Shown: in pieces, positions 16,518-24,555 of the stretch
How positions within the stretch are numbered: position 1 is the stretch's first letter
Layout of the letters: every line of letters begins with the position of its first letter
Assembly: GCF_017995835.1 (NCBI RefSeq)
Contig: NZ_JAGOID010000001.1
Location: forward strand, 18,205-82,204
Direction of reading: 5' to 3'
DNA length: 64,000 nt
From: Amaricoccus sp.
Lineage (GTDB): Bacteria; Pseudomonadota; Alphaproteobacteria; Rhodobacterales; Rhodobacteraceae
Notes under the pieces: generated by a model
Database searches by the model: none
The model's input: only the letters and a program-made list of their open reading frames with translations
What the model was told of the DNA's origin: nothing
Program-made: the position numbers and the translations under genes

Positions 16518-17933
16518 TCACATCAGTTCGCGAACGTCCGTCAGCCGCCCGGTGATCGCCGCCGCCGCCGCCATGGCGGGGCTCAGCAGATGCGTCCGCC
16601 CCCCGCGCCCCTGCCGACCCTCGAAGTTGCGGTTCGAGGTCGAGGCGCAGCGCTCGCCGGGCGCGAGCTGGTCGGGGTTCATGCCGAGGCACATCGAGCA
16701 CCCCGCCATCCGCCAGTCGAAGCCCGCCTCGATCAGCTTCTGCGCGATCCCCTCCTCCTCGGCCTGGGCGCGGACGAGGCCGGAACCGGGAACGATCATG
16801 GCGCGAATCCCGTCCTTTACGCGCCGGCCTTCCATCACCTTCGCCACCTCGCGCAGATCCTCGATCCGCCCGTTGGTGCACGAGCCGATAAAGACCGTGT
16901 CGATGGCGATGTCCTGCAACCGCGTGCCCGGCGTCAGCCCCATGTATTCGAGCGAGCGCCGCGCCGCGTCGACCTTGCCGCCTTCGAAGTCCTCCGGCCG
17001 CGGCACCACCCCGGTGATCGGCAGCACGTCCTCGGGCGAGGTGCCCCAGGTGACGACCGGCGCGATCCTCTCCGCGTCGAGGAGCACCACCTTGTCGTAG
17101 TGCGCCCCCTCGTCGCTGAAGAGCCCCCGCCAAGCCGCCTCGGCCATCTCCCAGGCCCCGCCCTTCGGCGCCTTGGGCCGCCCCTTCACATAGGCGAACG
17201 TCACCTCGTCCGGCGCGATCAACCCGGCCCGCGCCCCGCCCTCGATCGCCATGTTGCACACGGTCATGCGGCCCTCCATCGAGAGACCGCGGATCGCTTC
17301 GCCCGTGTATTCGATGACATGGCCGGTGCCGCCGGCGGTGCCGGTCGCGCCGATGATCGACAGCGTGACGTCCTTGGCCGTCACCCCGGTCCCGAGCGCG
17401 CCGCGGACCTCGACCTTCATGTTCCTCGCCTTGCGCTGGATCAGCGTCTGGGTGGCGAGCACGTGCTCGACCTCCGAGGTGCCGATCCCGTGCGCGAGCG
17501 CCCCGAAGGCGCCGTGGGTCGCGGTATGGCTGTCGCCGCAGACGATGGTCATACCCGGCTGGGTCCAGCCCTGCTCCGGGCCGATGATGTGGACGATGCC
17601 CTGCCGCACGTCGTCGACGCCGTAGTACTCGATGCCGAAGTCGGCGGCGTTCTTCTTCAGGGTCTCGACCTGGATGCGGCTCTCCTCGTCGTCGATGCCG
17701 CGGGCGCGGTCGAGCGAGGTGGGAACGTTGTGGTCCGGCACCGCGACCGTCTTCTCCGGCGCCCGAGGCGTGCGCCCGGCCATGCGCAGGCCCTCGAAGG
17801 CCTGCGGCGAGGTCACCTCGTGGACGAGGTGGCGGTCGATGTAGAGCAGGCAGGTGCCGTCGGGCGCCTCGTTGACGACATGGGCGTCCCAGATCTTGTC
17901 ATAGAGGGTCTTGGGGGCGGACTGCGCGGGCAT
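16518..17933 (-). CDS. leuC: 3-isopropylmalate dehydratase large subunit
   Basis: A 471-residue aconitase-family protein that isomerises 2-isopropylmalate to 3-isopropylmalate in leucine synthesis, together with LeuD. The [4Fe-4S] ligands are visible in IGSCTNGR and in [12 protein letters not shown]. Other family stretches are [20 protein letters not shown] and [17 protein letters not shown]. The ATG at 17933 follows GGAGG, and that ribosome site lies inside a perfect palindrome (17936-17951). LeuD is not next to it. Downstream there is only repeat R2 and the convergent TPR gene, so the subunits are encoded apart. Confidence 0.97.
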   Translation of the reverse strand: MPAQSAPKTLYDKIWDAHVVNEAPDGTCLLYIDRHLVHEVTSPQAFEGLRMAGRTPRAPEKTVAVPDHNVPTSLDRARGIDDEESRIQVETLKKNAADFGIEYYGVDDVRQGIVHIIGPEQGWTQPGMTIVCGDSHTATHGAFGALAHGIGTSEVEHVLATQTLIQRKARNMKVEVRGALGTGVTAKDVTLSIIGATGTAGGTGHVIEYTGEAIRGLSMEGRMTVCNMAIEGGARAGLIAPDEVTFAYVKGRPKAPKGGAWEMAEAAWRGLFSDEGAHYDKVVLLDAERIAPVVTWGTSPEDVLPITGVVPRPEDFEGGKVDAARRSLEYMGLTPGTRLQDIAIDTVFIGSCTNGRIEDLREVAKVMEGRRVKDGIRAMIVPGSGLVRAQAEEEGIAQKLIEAGFDWRMAGCSMCLGMNPDQLAPGERCASTSNRNFEGRQGRGGRTHLLSPAMAAAAAITGRLTDVRELM

Positions 17934-17935
17934 GT

Positions 17936-17951
17936 GAACCTCCGGAGGTTC
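17936..17951 (-). promoter_or_regulatory. Palindrome covering the leuC ribosome-binding site
   Basis: GAACCTCCGGAGGTTC is a perfect 16-base palindrome ending two bases before the leuC ATG. In the leuC mRNA it can fold with a six-bp stem and a CCGG loop, trapping the GGAGG ribosome site. It could equally be a DNA operator. Confidence 0.55.
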
Positions 17952-17999
17952 GAACGGCTGACGGGAGGGGGCGGGCGGCGCGGACGCGGGGCCTCTGCG

Positions 18000-18086
18000 T
18001 CAGGCGCCGGCGCACAGGCCGCGCCGACGCGGAAAGAACCGCCAGGGCAGCCGCGCGTGGTCGTCCATCTCGATGCGCCGGGTCAT
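18000..18086 (-). CDS. Possible 28-residue leader peptide upstream of leuC
   Basis: An ATG at 18086 opens a 28-codon frame, MTRRIEMDDHARLPWRFF and on to GLCAGA, ending at TGA 66 bases before the leuC start. It is on the leuC strand and in the only leader space available. It contains just two Leu codons, so classical leucine attenuation is not supported. There is no strong ribosome-binding site. The call rests on position and composition only, and it may be a chance frame. Confidence 0.3.
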   Translation of the reverse strand: MTRRIEMDDHARLPWRFFPRRRGLCAGA

Positions 18087-18168
18087 GGCGCCCAGATACG
18101 CGCGAATCGGCGACGCGGCAAGGTCCGGTCAGGAGCAGGACGCAGCCCCGAGAGGGTCGCCCGGCGCA

Positions 18169-19176
18169 TCAGATCGCCCTCCCTTCGGCGAAGAAACCCG
18201 GGTCCGGCCGCGTCGCGCCGGCCGGAAAGCCGCGCCGGCTGTGAATCGGCGGGCTGAGCCGGCGCAGCGTCGCCGGATCTTCGGCGCTTACCGCACCCAG
18301 CCGGACGAGCAGCGCGGCGATCGCGCATTCCGCCGCCCTGGTCGCCCCGTCCTCGATCTTGACCGCCACGCCGAGCCCGCGCGCGGGCAGGATCGCAGTG
18401 AAGACGCCTTCGGCGCCGGTCTTGACGGCGACGGCGCCCCTGGCGGCGCGCGTCAGCTCGGTGCATGCCCGGCCCTCGCCGGCGACGAGGTCGGGATGGG
18501 CGCACATCGCCTCGACGAGCGCCCGCGCCGCGTCGCCGCGGGCGCGGCCGAGGCCGGAGGGATCGGCCATCCGCGCCATCGCGGTCGCAAGACCGGTCAC
18601 GCTGCATGCGAAGTTCGGCGCCGAGCAACCGTCGACGCCCCAGCCCGGGCTCTCCGCCCCGGTCATTTCCTCGAAGGCGGCGCGGACCGCCTTCTGCACG
18701 GGATGGTCGATCTCGACGTATTCGGCGCCGCCGCCGAGATGGCGGCCCAGCATCAGGAAGCCCGCGTGCTTGCCCGAGCAGTTGTTGTGGAGCTGGTCGG
18801 TTCCCAGCCCCGCCTCGCGCAGGCGGCGGCGCTCGTCGGCGTCGCTCGGGATCTGCGGGCCGCAGCGCAGGTCCGGCTCGCCGAGGCCCATTTCGGCAAG
18901 CCAGGCCGCGACGCGGGTAACGTGGATCGCCGCGCCTTCGTGCGACGCGCAGGCGAGCGCCATCCGCTCGGACGAGAGGCCAGCCCCTGCCCCGCTCTCC
19001 AGCAACGGCAGCGCCTGGAGCATCTTGCACGAGGAACGCGGGTAGATCGTCGCCCCCGGATCGCCCCAGGCCGCGACGACGGCGCCGCGGGCGTCTGCGA
19101 CGACCGCGTGACCGCGATGGCGGGACTCGAGCAGGGCGCCGCGCCAGAGTTCCACGAGGGGCGCTGCCTCGGCCAT
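18169..19176 (-). CDS. Class 3 (Rhizobium etli-type) L-asparaginase
   Basis: A 335-residue protein of the PF06089 asparaginase family, which hydrolyses asparagine to aspartate and ammonia in the cytoplasm. It carries the family's two Ser-X2-Lys-type sites, SSCKMLQAL and NNCSGKHAGFL, the Ser-containing CASHEG, and the further Cys in VDGCSAPNFACSV. These match the Ser/Lys pairs and Zn-binding Cys residues known from ReAV. The ATG at 19176 has GGAGAG upstream; a longer frame to 19248 adds Arg-rich residues. It is upstream of leuC on the same strand with 235 bases between, so it is probably a separate unit. Confidence 0.88.
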   Translation of the reverse strand: MAEAAPLVELWRGALLESRHRGHAVVADARGAVVAAWGDPGATIYPRSSCKMLQALPLLESGAGAGLSSERMALACASHEGAAIHVTRVAAWLAEMGLGEPDLRCGPQIPSDADERRRLREAGLGTDQLHNNCSGKHAGFLMLGRHLGGGAEYVEIDHPVQKAVRAAFEEMTGAESPGWGVDGCSAPNFACSVTGLATAMARMADPSGLGRARGDAARALVEAMCAHPDLVAGEGRACTELTRAARGAVAVKTGAEGVFTAILPARGLGVAVKIEDGATRAAECAIAALLVRLGAVSAEDPATLRRLSPPIHSRRGFPAGATRPDPGFFAEGRAI

Positions 19177-19408
19177 GGGAAGTCTCTCCCCCAGCGCCGC
19201 CGGACCGCGACGCGGCGCGAGCATGGCCCGTGGGCGCGCGCGCGTCAAATCCTGCGCAAGGGGATGAATTCGGGGCTGGAAACCTCACCCCGGGACGCGC
19301 TAGATTGTGGTTGGCCTCAATACAACAACAAGCCCGAGGCGTGCGGGGCGGCAACCGTTCCAAGGCAACCGGGCGAGTCTGGTAGTGATCGAGCAGGAGT
19401 TCAGCCCC

Positions 19409-19942
19409 ATGCCCACCGGTACGTGGAAAGCCTTGGCCCTCACTCTCGCCGCTCTCGTAACATCGCCGGCGCTCGCCCAGGCTGCCGCCGAGCGCGTCGC
19501 GGCGCACAACGACTGGACGGTGTTCCAGACCGGCGCCCCCAGGGAATGCTACATCGTCTCCCAGCCGACGGGCAGCGTGGCCAAGCGCGACGGCCAGAAC
19601 GTGCAGGTGAACCGGGGCGACATCCGGCTTTTCGTGCGCTTCAATCCCGGCGAGGGCGTGCGCAACGAGGTGAGCTTCACCGGCGGGTATCCGCTGCGCG
19701 CCGGCACGCCGGTGCAGTTGAAGGTCGGCTCGGAGAGCTTCAACCTGACCCCCGGACCAGGCGACGCCAGCGGCTGGGCCTGGCCGGCCGCGCAGGACGA
19801 CGGCGGCATCGTCGCCGCGATGCGTCGCGGCTCGACGGCGACGATCACCGGCGTCTCGGCGCGAGGCACGACCACCACCGACACGTTCTCGCTCTCGGGC
19901 TTCACGGCCGCGATCAACAAGGCGGACGAACTCTGCAAGTAG
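19409..19942 (+). CDS. IalB-family (invasion-associated locus B) periplasmic protein
   Basis: A 177-residue exported protein. The N-terminus has a Sec signal (ALALTLAALVTSPALAQA) with cleavage near residue 20. The mature part shows the IalB-family pattern: WTVFQTGAPRECYIVSQP, the repeated RGDIRLFVRFNPGEGV, and RGTTTTDTFSLSGFTAAI. It ends with a Cys near the C-terminus, likely disulphide-bonded to the Cys in RECYIV. The ATG at 19409 has AGGAG upstream. In Bartonella, IalB aids erythrocyte invasion; in free-living alphaproteobacteria the role is unknown and probably envelope-related. Confidence 0.82.
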   Translation: MPTGTWKALALTLAALVTSPALAQAAAERVAAHNDWTVFQTGAPRECYIVSQPTGSVAKRDGQNVQVNRGDIRLFVRFNPGEGVRNEVSFTGGYPLRAGTPVQLKVGSESFNLTPGPGDASGWAWPAAQDDGGIVAAMRRGSTATITGVSARGTTTTDTFSLSGFTAAINKADELCK

Positions 19943-20059
19943 GCCTGCGCGCCGGCGCGCCGTGCCGGCACGCAGGCGGCGCGCAACGCCCGGGCTGGCG
20001 CAAACCGCGCTTCGGGACTATGTGAGGGCGCGCGCCTGCTGGCGCGGTCGCCCGGATCC

Positions 20060-21229
20060 ATGCCCATGCACGCCGCTCCGATCGTTCCCGAAGCACTTGC
20101 CCTGCCACGGCGCGCGCCGGAGGCGGATGGCCTGCGCTCGCTGATCGGCCTTGCCCGCCCCGCCCTCGTCGCGGCGCTGGTCGAGACAGGCGTCGCGCCG
20201 GAGAAGGCGCCGATGCGCGCCGATCAGGTCTGGACATGGATCTACCACCGGGGCGTGCGTGACTTCGCGGCGATGTCGAACCTTGGCAAGGATCTCCGCG
20301 CACGGCTCGCCGAGCGGTTCACCCTGGAACGCCCGGAGGTCGTGGCGCGGCAGGTCTCCGAGGACGGCACCCGCAAGTACCTGCTGCGGGTCGCGGGCGG
20401 CGGCGAGGTCGAGACGGTCTACATCCCCGAGTCGGACCGCGGCACGCTCTGCGTCTCCTCCCAGATCGGGTGCACGCTGACCTGCTCGTTCTGCCATACC
20501 GGCACGCAGCGGCTGGTGCGCAACCTGACCGCGGCCGAGATCGTGGGCCAGATCCTCGTCGCCCGCGACGACCTCGGCGACTGGGGCCGCACGCCGGTCG
20601 AGAAGCGGCTGGTGTCGAACGTCGTGCTCATGGGCATGGGCGAGCCGCTCTACAACTTCGATGCGGTGCGCGACGCGATGCTGGTGGCGATGGACGGCGC
20701 CGGGCTGGCGCTGTCGCGGCGTCGGATCACGCTGTCCACCTCCGGCGTCGTGCCGGAGATCGCCCGTGTCGGCGAGGAAATCGGCTGCCTGCTGGCCATC
20801 TCGTTCCATGCGACGACCGACGAGGTCCGGGACAAGCTGGTGCCCATCAACAGGAAATGGAACATCGCCGCGCTACTGGACTCCTGTCGCGCCTATCCGC
20901 GGCTGTCGAACGCCGAGCGAATCACCTTCGAGTACGTGATGCTGAAGGGTGTCAACGACAGCGACGCCGACGCGCGGCGGCTGGTCAAGCTGATCGCCGG
21001 CATCCCGGCCAAGATCAACCTGATCCCGTTCAACCCATGGCCGGGCGCGCCCTACGAGCGCTCGGACCCGGATCGGATCGAGGCGTTCGGCCGAATCGTC
21101 AACCGGGCGGGCTATGCCTCGCCGGTCCGCACGCCGCGCGGCGAGGACATCATGGCCGCCTGCGGGCAACTCAAGAGCGCCTCGGAGCGCGTCCGCCGCG
21201 CCACAACCGCCGCCGGATACGGTGCGTGA
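20060..21229 (+). CDS. rlmN: 23S rRNA (A2503-C2) / tRNA (A37-C2) methyltransferase
   Basis: A 389-residue radical SAM enzyme that methylates C2 of A2503 in 23S rRNA and A37 in some tRNAs. The cluster motif CX3CX2C is at Cys138, Cys142 and Cys145 ([12 protein letters not shown]). Other family elements are [30 protein letters not shown] and the C-terminal [14 protein letters not shown], which holds the mechanistic Cys. Either ATG 20060 or ATG 20066 could be used; neither has a strong ribosome site. The length is near the usual 370-400. Confidence 0.95.
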   Translation: MPMHAAPIVPEALALPRRAPEADGLRSLIGLARPALVAALVETGVAPEKAPMRADQVWTWIYHRGVRDFAAMSNLGKDLRARLAERFTLERPEVVARQVSEDGTRKYLLRVAGGGEVETVYIPESDRGTLCVSSQIGCTLTCSFCHTGTQRLVRNLTAAEIVGQILVARDDLGDWGRTPVEKRLVSNVVLMGMGEPLYNFDAVRDAMLVAMDGAGLALSRRRITLSTSGVVPEIARVGEEIGCLLAISFHATTDEVRDKLVPINRKWNIAALLDSCRAYPRLSNAERITFEYVMLKGVNDSDADARRLVKLIAGIPAKINLIPFNPWPGAPYERSDPDRIEAFGRIVNRAGYASPVRTPRGEDIMAACGQLKSASERVRRATTAAGYGA

Positions 21230-21309
21230 CGGGATGACTCGGCGAGATTCCGCTTGCCTGATCGCGGCGCATCTGAACTATCCGTAAAGATATCAGGCGT
21301 TAACGATGA

Positions 21310-21323
21310 GGTCCTTAAGGACC
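21310..21323. promoter_or_regulatory. Perfect 14-bp palindrome upstream of an L,D-transpeptidase gene
   Basis: GGTCCTTAAGGACC is a perfect palindrome centred 28 bases before the ATG at 21345. It sits between the rlmN stop and that start, where an operator would be expected. Assigned on symmetry and position only. Confidence 0.35.
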
Positions 21324-21344
21324 CGTTGCGACGAGGGCAGGCAG

Positions 21345-21893
21345 ATGAACGAGCATGGGAAAGGAATGGCGCCGAGGTTTGGACGCCGGGGCCTCCTGGG
21401 GCTGGCGGCCGGAGCCGCCTGCCTGGGGACGCCTGCGATCGCGCGGGCCTTCGCGCTGCCGGTAGCGCCGCGCGCGGACCACATCGTTGTCTCGAAATCG
21501 AAGCGGGTGCTGGAGTTGCGCGCCAAGGGCGAAATCCTCAAACGCTACCGGATCGCGCTCGGGTTCACTCCCGAGGGGCACAAGACCGCCTCGGGCGACG
21601 GCCGGACGCCCGAGGGCCTGTACTGGATCGACCGGCGCAACCCGCGCAGCGAGTATTTCCTCAGCATCGGCATAAGCTATCCGAACGCCGAGGACGAGGC
21701 GCGCGCTCGTTCCCTGGGCGTCAGGCCGGGCGGGGACATCTTCATCCACGGCCAGCCGGTGCGGCCCCGGGAGATCAGGGCGGCGCAGGGAAAGAAGGAC
21801 TGGACGGCGGGGTGCATCGCCGTCGCCAACGACGAGATCGAGGAGATCTGGGCGATGACGCCGCTCGCGACCCCGATCACCATCCTCGCCTGA
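21345..21893 (+). CDS. L,D-transpeptidase (YkuD domain), first copy
   Basis: A 182-residue exported enzyme expected to form L,D cross-links in peptidoglycan or to attach proteins to it. The N-terminus has a twin-arginine-like signal (RFGRRGLLGLAAGAACLG). The YkuD domain follows, with IFIHGQ and the catalytic DWTAGCIAV, where Cys is the nucleophile and His lies in IHG. The ATG at 21345 is preferred to one at 21306: AGGGCAGGCAG stands before it, and the signal peptide then begins properly. A second YkuD gene lies 700 bases further on, with a CAP lipoprotein gene between on the other strand. Confidence 0.87.
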   Translation: MNEHGKGMAPRFGRRGLLGLAAGAACLGTPAIARAFALPVAPRADHIVVSKSKRVLELRAKGEILKRYRIALGFTPEGHKTASGDGRTPEGLYWIDRRNPRSEYFLSIGISYPNAEDEARARSLGVRPGGDIFIHGQPVRPREIRAAQGKKDWTAGCIAVANDEIEEIWAMTPLATPITILA

Positions 21894-21928
21894 GCCAGGG
21901 CGGGCCGCGCCCCCGCCTCGGCGCCGCG

Positions 21929-21949
21929 CGTCGGCGTCACGCGCCGACG
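21929..21949. terminator. Hairpin between convergent L,D-transpeptidase and CAP genes
   Basis: CGTCGGCG (21929-21936) pairs with CGCCGACG (21942-21949) around a TCACG loop. It overlaps the last codons of the CAP-domain gene and follows the L,D-transpeptidase gene by 36 bases. There is no T tract. A role as a bidirectional terminator is plausible from the convergent layout. Confidence 0.4.
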
Positions 21950-22416
21950 AGCTGCACCCACCAGAGCTTGCCGCCCGCGTCCTGGTGCCAGCCGAGCCCG
22001 AGGCCGCGCCCCGCCGGCGCCATGATGACGCGCCGCGTGTCGGGCACCTCGAGCCAGTACTTCAACACGGTCAGGTCGCTGTCCGCGCCCTCGTAGAGGT
22101 TCTCGCCCAGCACCTCGCCGCGATACCCCGCGCGGAAGCCGCGCTCGCGCCAGCTCGTCAGGTCCGAGCCGAAATGCCAGGCGCGCTTCTGCACCGACAT
22201 GTCGCGAGCATGGGTCTCGGCGGCGGCGTTGAGTTCGGCGGAAAGTTGCAGGGGCGCGAGCCCGTTCTGCGCGCGCGCCGCGTTGACCGCGTCGAGGTGG
22301 CGGATCCGGATCGGGTCGGCGTCGGCCGCCGTCAACCGGGGCACGCCGCCCGTCTGCTGGGTCGGGGCGCAGGCGGCGGCGAAGGCGAGGGCAGCAAGGG
22401 CGATGCGGGCGAGCAT
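21937..22416 (-). CDS. CAP/SCP-domain lipoprotein
   Basis: A 159-residue lipoprotein. The signal ends in the lipobox AAAC (ALAFAAACAPTQQ), so Cys18 is the lipidated residue. The rest is a bacterial CAP (SCP/PR1) domain with the usual stretches NAARAQNGLAPL, AAETHARDMSV, WHFGSD, GENLYEGA and WVQLVGA. The two conserved His of the CAP cavity are in ETHARDM and WHFGSD. The ATG at 22416 starts the signal peptide; the longer open frame is not a credible extension. CAP proteins of this kind have no settled function in bacteria. Position between two YkuD genes suggests an envelope role. Confidence 0.85.
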   Translation of the reverse strand: MLARIALAALAFAAACAPTQQTGGVPRLTAADADPIRIRHLDAVNAARAQNGLAPLQLSAELNAAAETHARDMSVQKRAWHFGSDLTSWRERGFRAGYRGEVLGENLYEGADSDLTVLKYWLEVPDTRRVIMAPAGRGLGLGWHQDAGGKLWWVQLVGA

Positions 22417-22591
22417 GGATATCCGGGGATAAGCCTTGTGACGGTCGCGAGGACTAGCCGCTTTCACCCGCCCGTTCAAACGCAATCGGGACGGGAATCG
22501 GCGATGATTCGCTGAAGCAAGCGTGAGTTGCGGCGGGGCCACGGTTTTACTACGCTTCGGTTCCTGTCCGGACATTTCGGAGGAGAGCGGC

Positions 22592-23227
22592 ATGTCGGAG
22601 CCTACCAGCATTGACCGTCGCGGCTTCGTCGTTCTGGCGACGGGCGCGGCCGTCGGCGCCGCCGTCGGCGGCCCTGCCTTGGCGCAGCAGGGCGTGTTCA
22701 CCGACACGCTCGTCGTCGATCCGCTGCGGCAATACGTGCCGGACAGCGCTGACAAGCCCAGGCTGCAACGCCGGGTGTCGGGCTCGGTCAGCCGCGACTG
22801 GCAGGCGTACTTTTCGTCCATCGGCAACAGCGCGATTCTCGTCGACACCAACGACCGGGTCCTGCACCTGTGGTCGCCGGACGGCTTTTACCGGATCTAT
22901 CCGACCTCGGTGCCGATGACAGGCGACATGACCCGTCGCGGCCGCACCTCGGTGGTGCTGAAGCGGCACGATCCGGAATGGCGCCCGACCGATAACATGA
23001 TCGCGCGCAACCCTGACCTGCCGCGCTATGTCGGCCCCGGTCCCGACAACCCCCTCGGCATCCGGGCGCTCAACCTCGGCTTTCCGGGGGCCTATCGCAT
23101 CCACGGCACCAACGACATCCGCAAGATCGGGCGGCAGAGCTCCAACGGCTGCATCGGCCTCTTCAACGAGCACATCCTCGAGGTCTACGACCGCGTGCAG
23201 GTGGGGACCCCGGTGTTGCTCATTTGA
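22592..23227 (+). CDS. L,D-transpeptidase (YkuD domain), second copy
   Basis: A 211-residue exported YkuD protein. A twin-arginine signal (DRRGFVVLATGAAVGAAVGG) precedes the cleavage site PALAQQ. The catalytic region is YRIHGTNDIRKIGRQSSNGC, with His and Cys of the active site, followed by IGLFNE. The ATG at 22592 has AGGAGAG ahead of it. It is more like the larger ErfK/YbiS group than its neighbour at 21345 and is not a recent duplicate: the sequences differ throughout. It may cross-link peptidoglycan or anchor outer-membrane lipoproteins. Confidence 0.88.
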   Translation: MSEPTSIDRRGFVVLATGAAVGAAVGGPALAQQGVFTDTLVVDPLRQYVPDSADKPRLQRRVSGSVSRDWQAYFSSIGNSAILVDTNDRVLHLWSPDGFYRIYPTSVPMTGDMTRRGRTSVVLKRHDPEWRPTDNMIARNPDLPRYVGPGPDNPLGIRALNLGFPGAYRIHGTNDIRKIGRQSSNGCIGLFNEHILEVYDRVQVGTPVLLI

Positions 23228-23372
23228 CAACATTCAGGATTTACTCCAGCCCCCCGATTTCATAGATTGAACGTGCGGCGCGATGGGCTAATCTCCGGTC
23301 ATTAGCTTGTCCGCTCGCAGGTCCGGGTGAGCTAGCAGTTTCGCAGACCCGCACTCTTTAGGAGGAATACGA

Positions 23373-23573
23373 ATGAAGCTTATCGTCAGCACTGCGGCGG
23401 CTCTCCTGCTGGCCGGCCAGGCGTTCGCTGGCGCCCTCGTCTTCGAGGCGCCGGCCGAGGAAGAGATCATCGTCGCCGAGCCCGAGCCCGTTGGTGGCTT
23501 CAACGCCGCCTGGCTGATCCCGGTGATCGGTCTCGCCGCGGTCGCGTACGCGATCTCGAACGACGACTCCTGA
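23373..23573 (+). CDS. Small exported single-span protein
   Basis: A 66-residue protein with a cleavable signal (KLIVSTAAALLLAGQAFAGA), an acidic middle (EAPAEEEIIVAEPEP) and a C-terminal hydrophobic segment (AAWLIPVIGLAAVAYAIS) ending NDDS. A strong AGGAGG site sits before the ATG, so it should be well expressed. It is convergent with yjbF. The size, acidic centre and hydrophobic tail recall the small YjbE-type partners of YjbFGH, but this is inference from context and pattern. Stem-loop structures follow the stop. Confidence 0.75.
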   Translation: MKLIVSTAAALLLAGQAFAGALVFEAPAEEEIIVAEPEPVGGFNAAWLIPVIGLAAVAYAISNDDS

Positions 23574-23584
23574 TTTGCGAGGGA

Positions 23585-23683
23585 GGCCCGCCTGACGGCG
23601 GGCCGGGCCGGCGCCCCCCAAGTGTGGCGCCGGCGCCCCCAGCAGGGTGCGACCAAAGGCGGCGCCATGCGTCGCCTTTGGTC
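23585..23683. terminator. Array of three perfect hairpins
   Basis: Three hairpins stand in a row: GGCCCGCC/GGCGGGCC (23585-23604, loop TGAC); GCCGGCGCC/GGCGCCGGC with a ten-base loop (about 23608-23635); and GACCAAAGGCG/CGCCTTTGGTC (23651-23683), an 11-bp stem with an 11-base loop. The first probably terminates the small protein gene. The remaining bases to 23868 hold further inverted matches (GCGATTCG/CGAATCGC) but no gene. Confidence 0.6.
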
Positions 23684-23868
23684 ATTCAGGCATGGCGCTC
23701 CAGCGCGATTCGAATTGTCCGGGAGCGCGAATCGCTCGTCGAGCGAGCGCCAGCCGGAATCTCCATCCGACCGCCTGCCAGCACCTGAAACTGCCGCAAG
23801 TAGCGATGGGCGACCGGAAATCTGGCGCGCACGACTCCGCGGCAGCGCGTGATCCTACGAGTCGGGCC

Positions 23869-24555
23869 TCAGCTCCGGCGGCCGGTGAACGGCACGAGGA
23901 TCTCGAGGTCGATGATGCCCTGTTGCGGGCCGACCCATTGCAGACTGCGCCACACCTGACCGGAGCCGACATCGGCGAAGTGCAGATTCTCGAACGTGCC
24001 GTAGTCGCCCGTGCAGGTCTCCGTCACCAGCACGCCCCGGTGGCGCTGCTCGACGACGACCATCTCCTGCACGGCCCCGAACTCGAAGCGGCAGTCATAG
24101 ACCTCCACCCGTCCCTGCGGCGTGAAGTTCGGGAAGATGTAGGTGCGCTTGACCCCGGCGGGCCACTGGCCGGGCGGAATCGGCGTCACCAGCGGATCGG
24201 GCCGGCTCGACGCCGCCGACAGAAGATCCCAGCCCACGCCGCGCACGCCGGTGATGTAGGCGCCGAGCAGGGTGAAGTTCTGCCGCAGCACCGAGGAATA
24301 GGTGATGTAGCCGCCGTTCTCGCTCGCCGCAAAGAGCAGCGTCCGGCTCGGATGGTCGAGAAGGCCGACCCGGATCGCCGCAACGTCGGCGCGGGTCAGC
24401 GCCTCCCGCGTGACCGGCGTGCGGGTCTTCGGCTGATCCGGGGCGCGTTCGCCGGGCAGGATCTCATCGACCGCCGCGTCGACGATCGGGTTGACCTGCC
24501 CGTTCGAGCAGGCCGCCAGCGCCGCGAGGAGGACGGGGGCGAGGAGGCGTCTCAT
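23869..24555 (-). CDS. YjbF/GfcB-family lipoprotein
   Basis: A 228-residue lipoprotein with signal and lipobox LAAC (VLLAALAACSNGQ). It belongs to the YjbF group, a part of operons for exopolysaccharide or group 4 capsule export. Family features are RADVAAIRVGLLDHPSRTLLF, ENGGYITYSS and TYIFPNFTPQGRVEVYDC. Its ATG overlaps the stop of the gene upstream in a four-base ATGA overlap, so yjbH and yjbF are translationally coupled. The other yjb members (yjbE, yjbG) are not recognised here. Confidence 0.85.
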   Translation of the reverse strand: MRRLLAPVLLAALAACSNGQVNPIVDAAVDEILPGERAPDQPKTRTPVTREALTRADVAAIRVGLLDHPSRTLLFAASENGGYITYSSVLRQNFTLLGAYITGVRGVGWDLLSAASSRPDPLVTPIPPGQWPAGVKRTYIFPNFTPQGRVEVYDCRFEFGAVQEMVVVEQRHRGVLVTETCTGDYGTFENLHFADVGSGQVWRSLQWVGPQQGIIDLEILVPFTGRRS

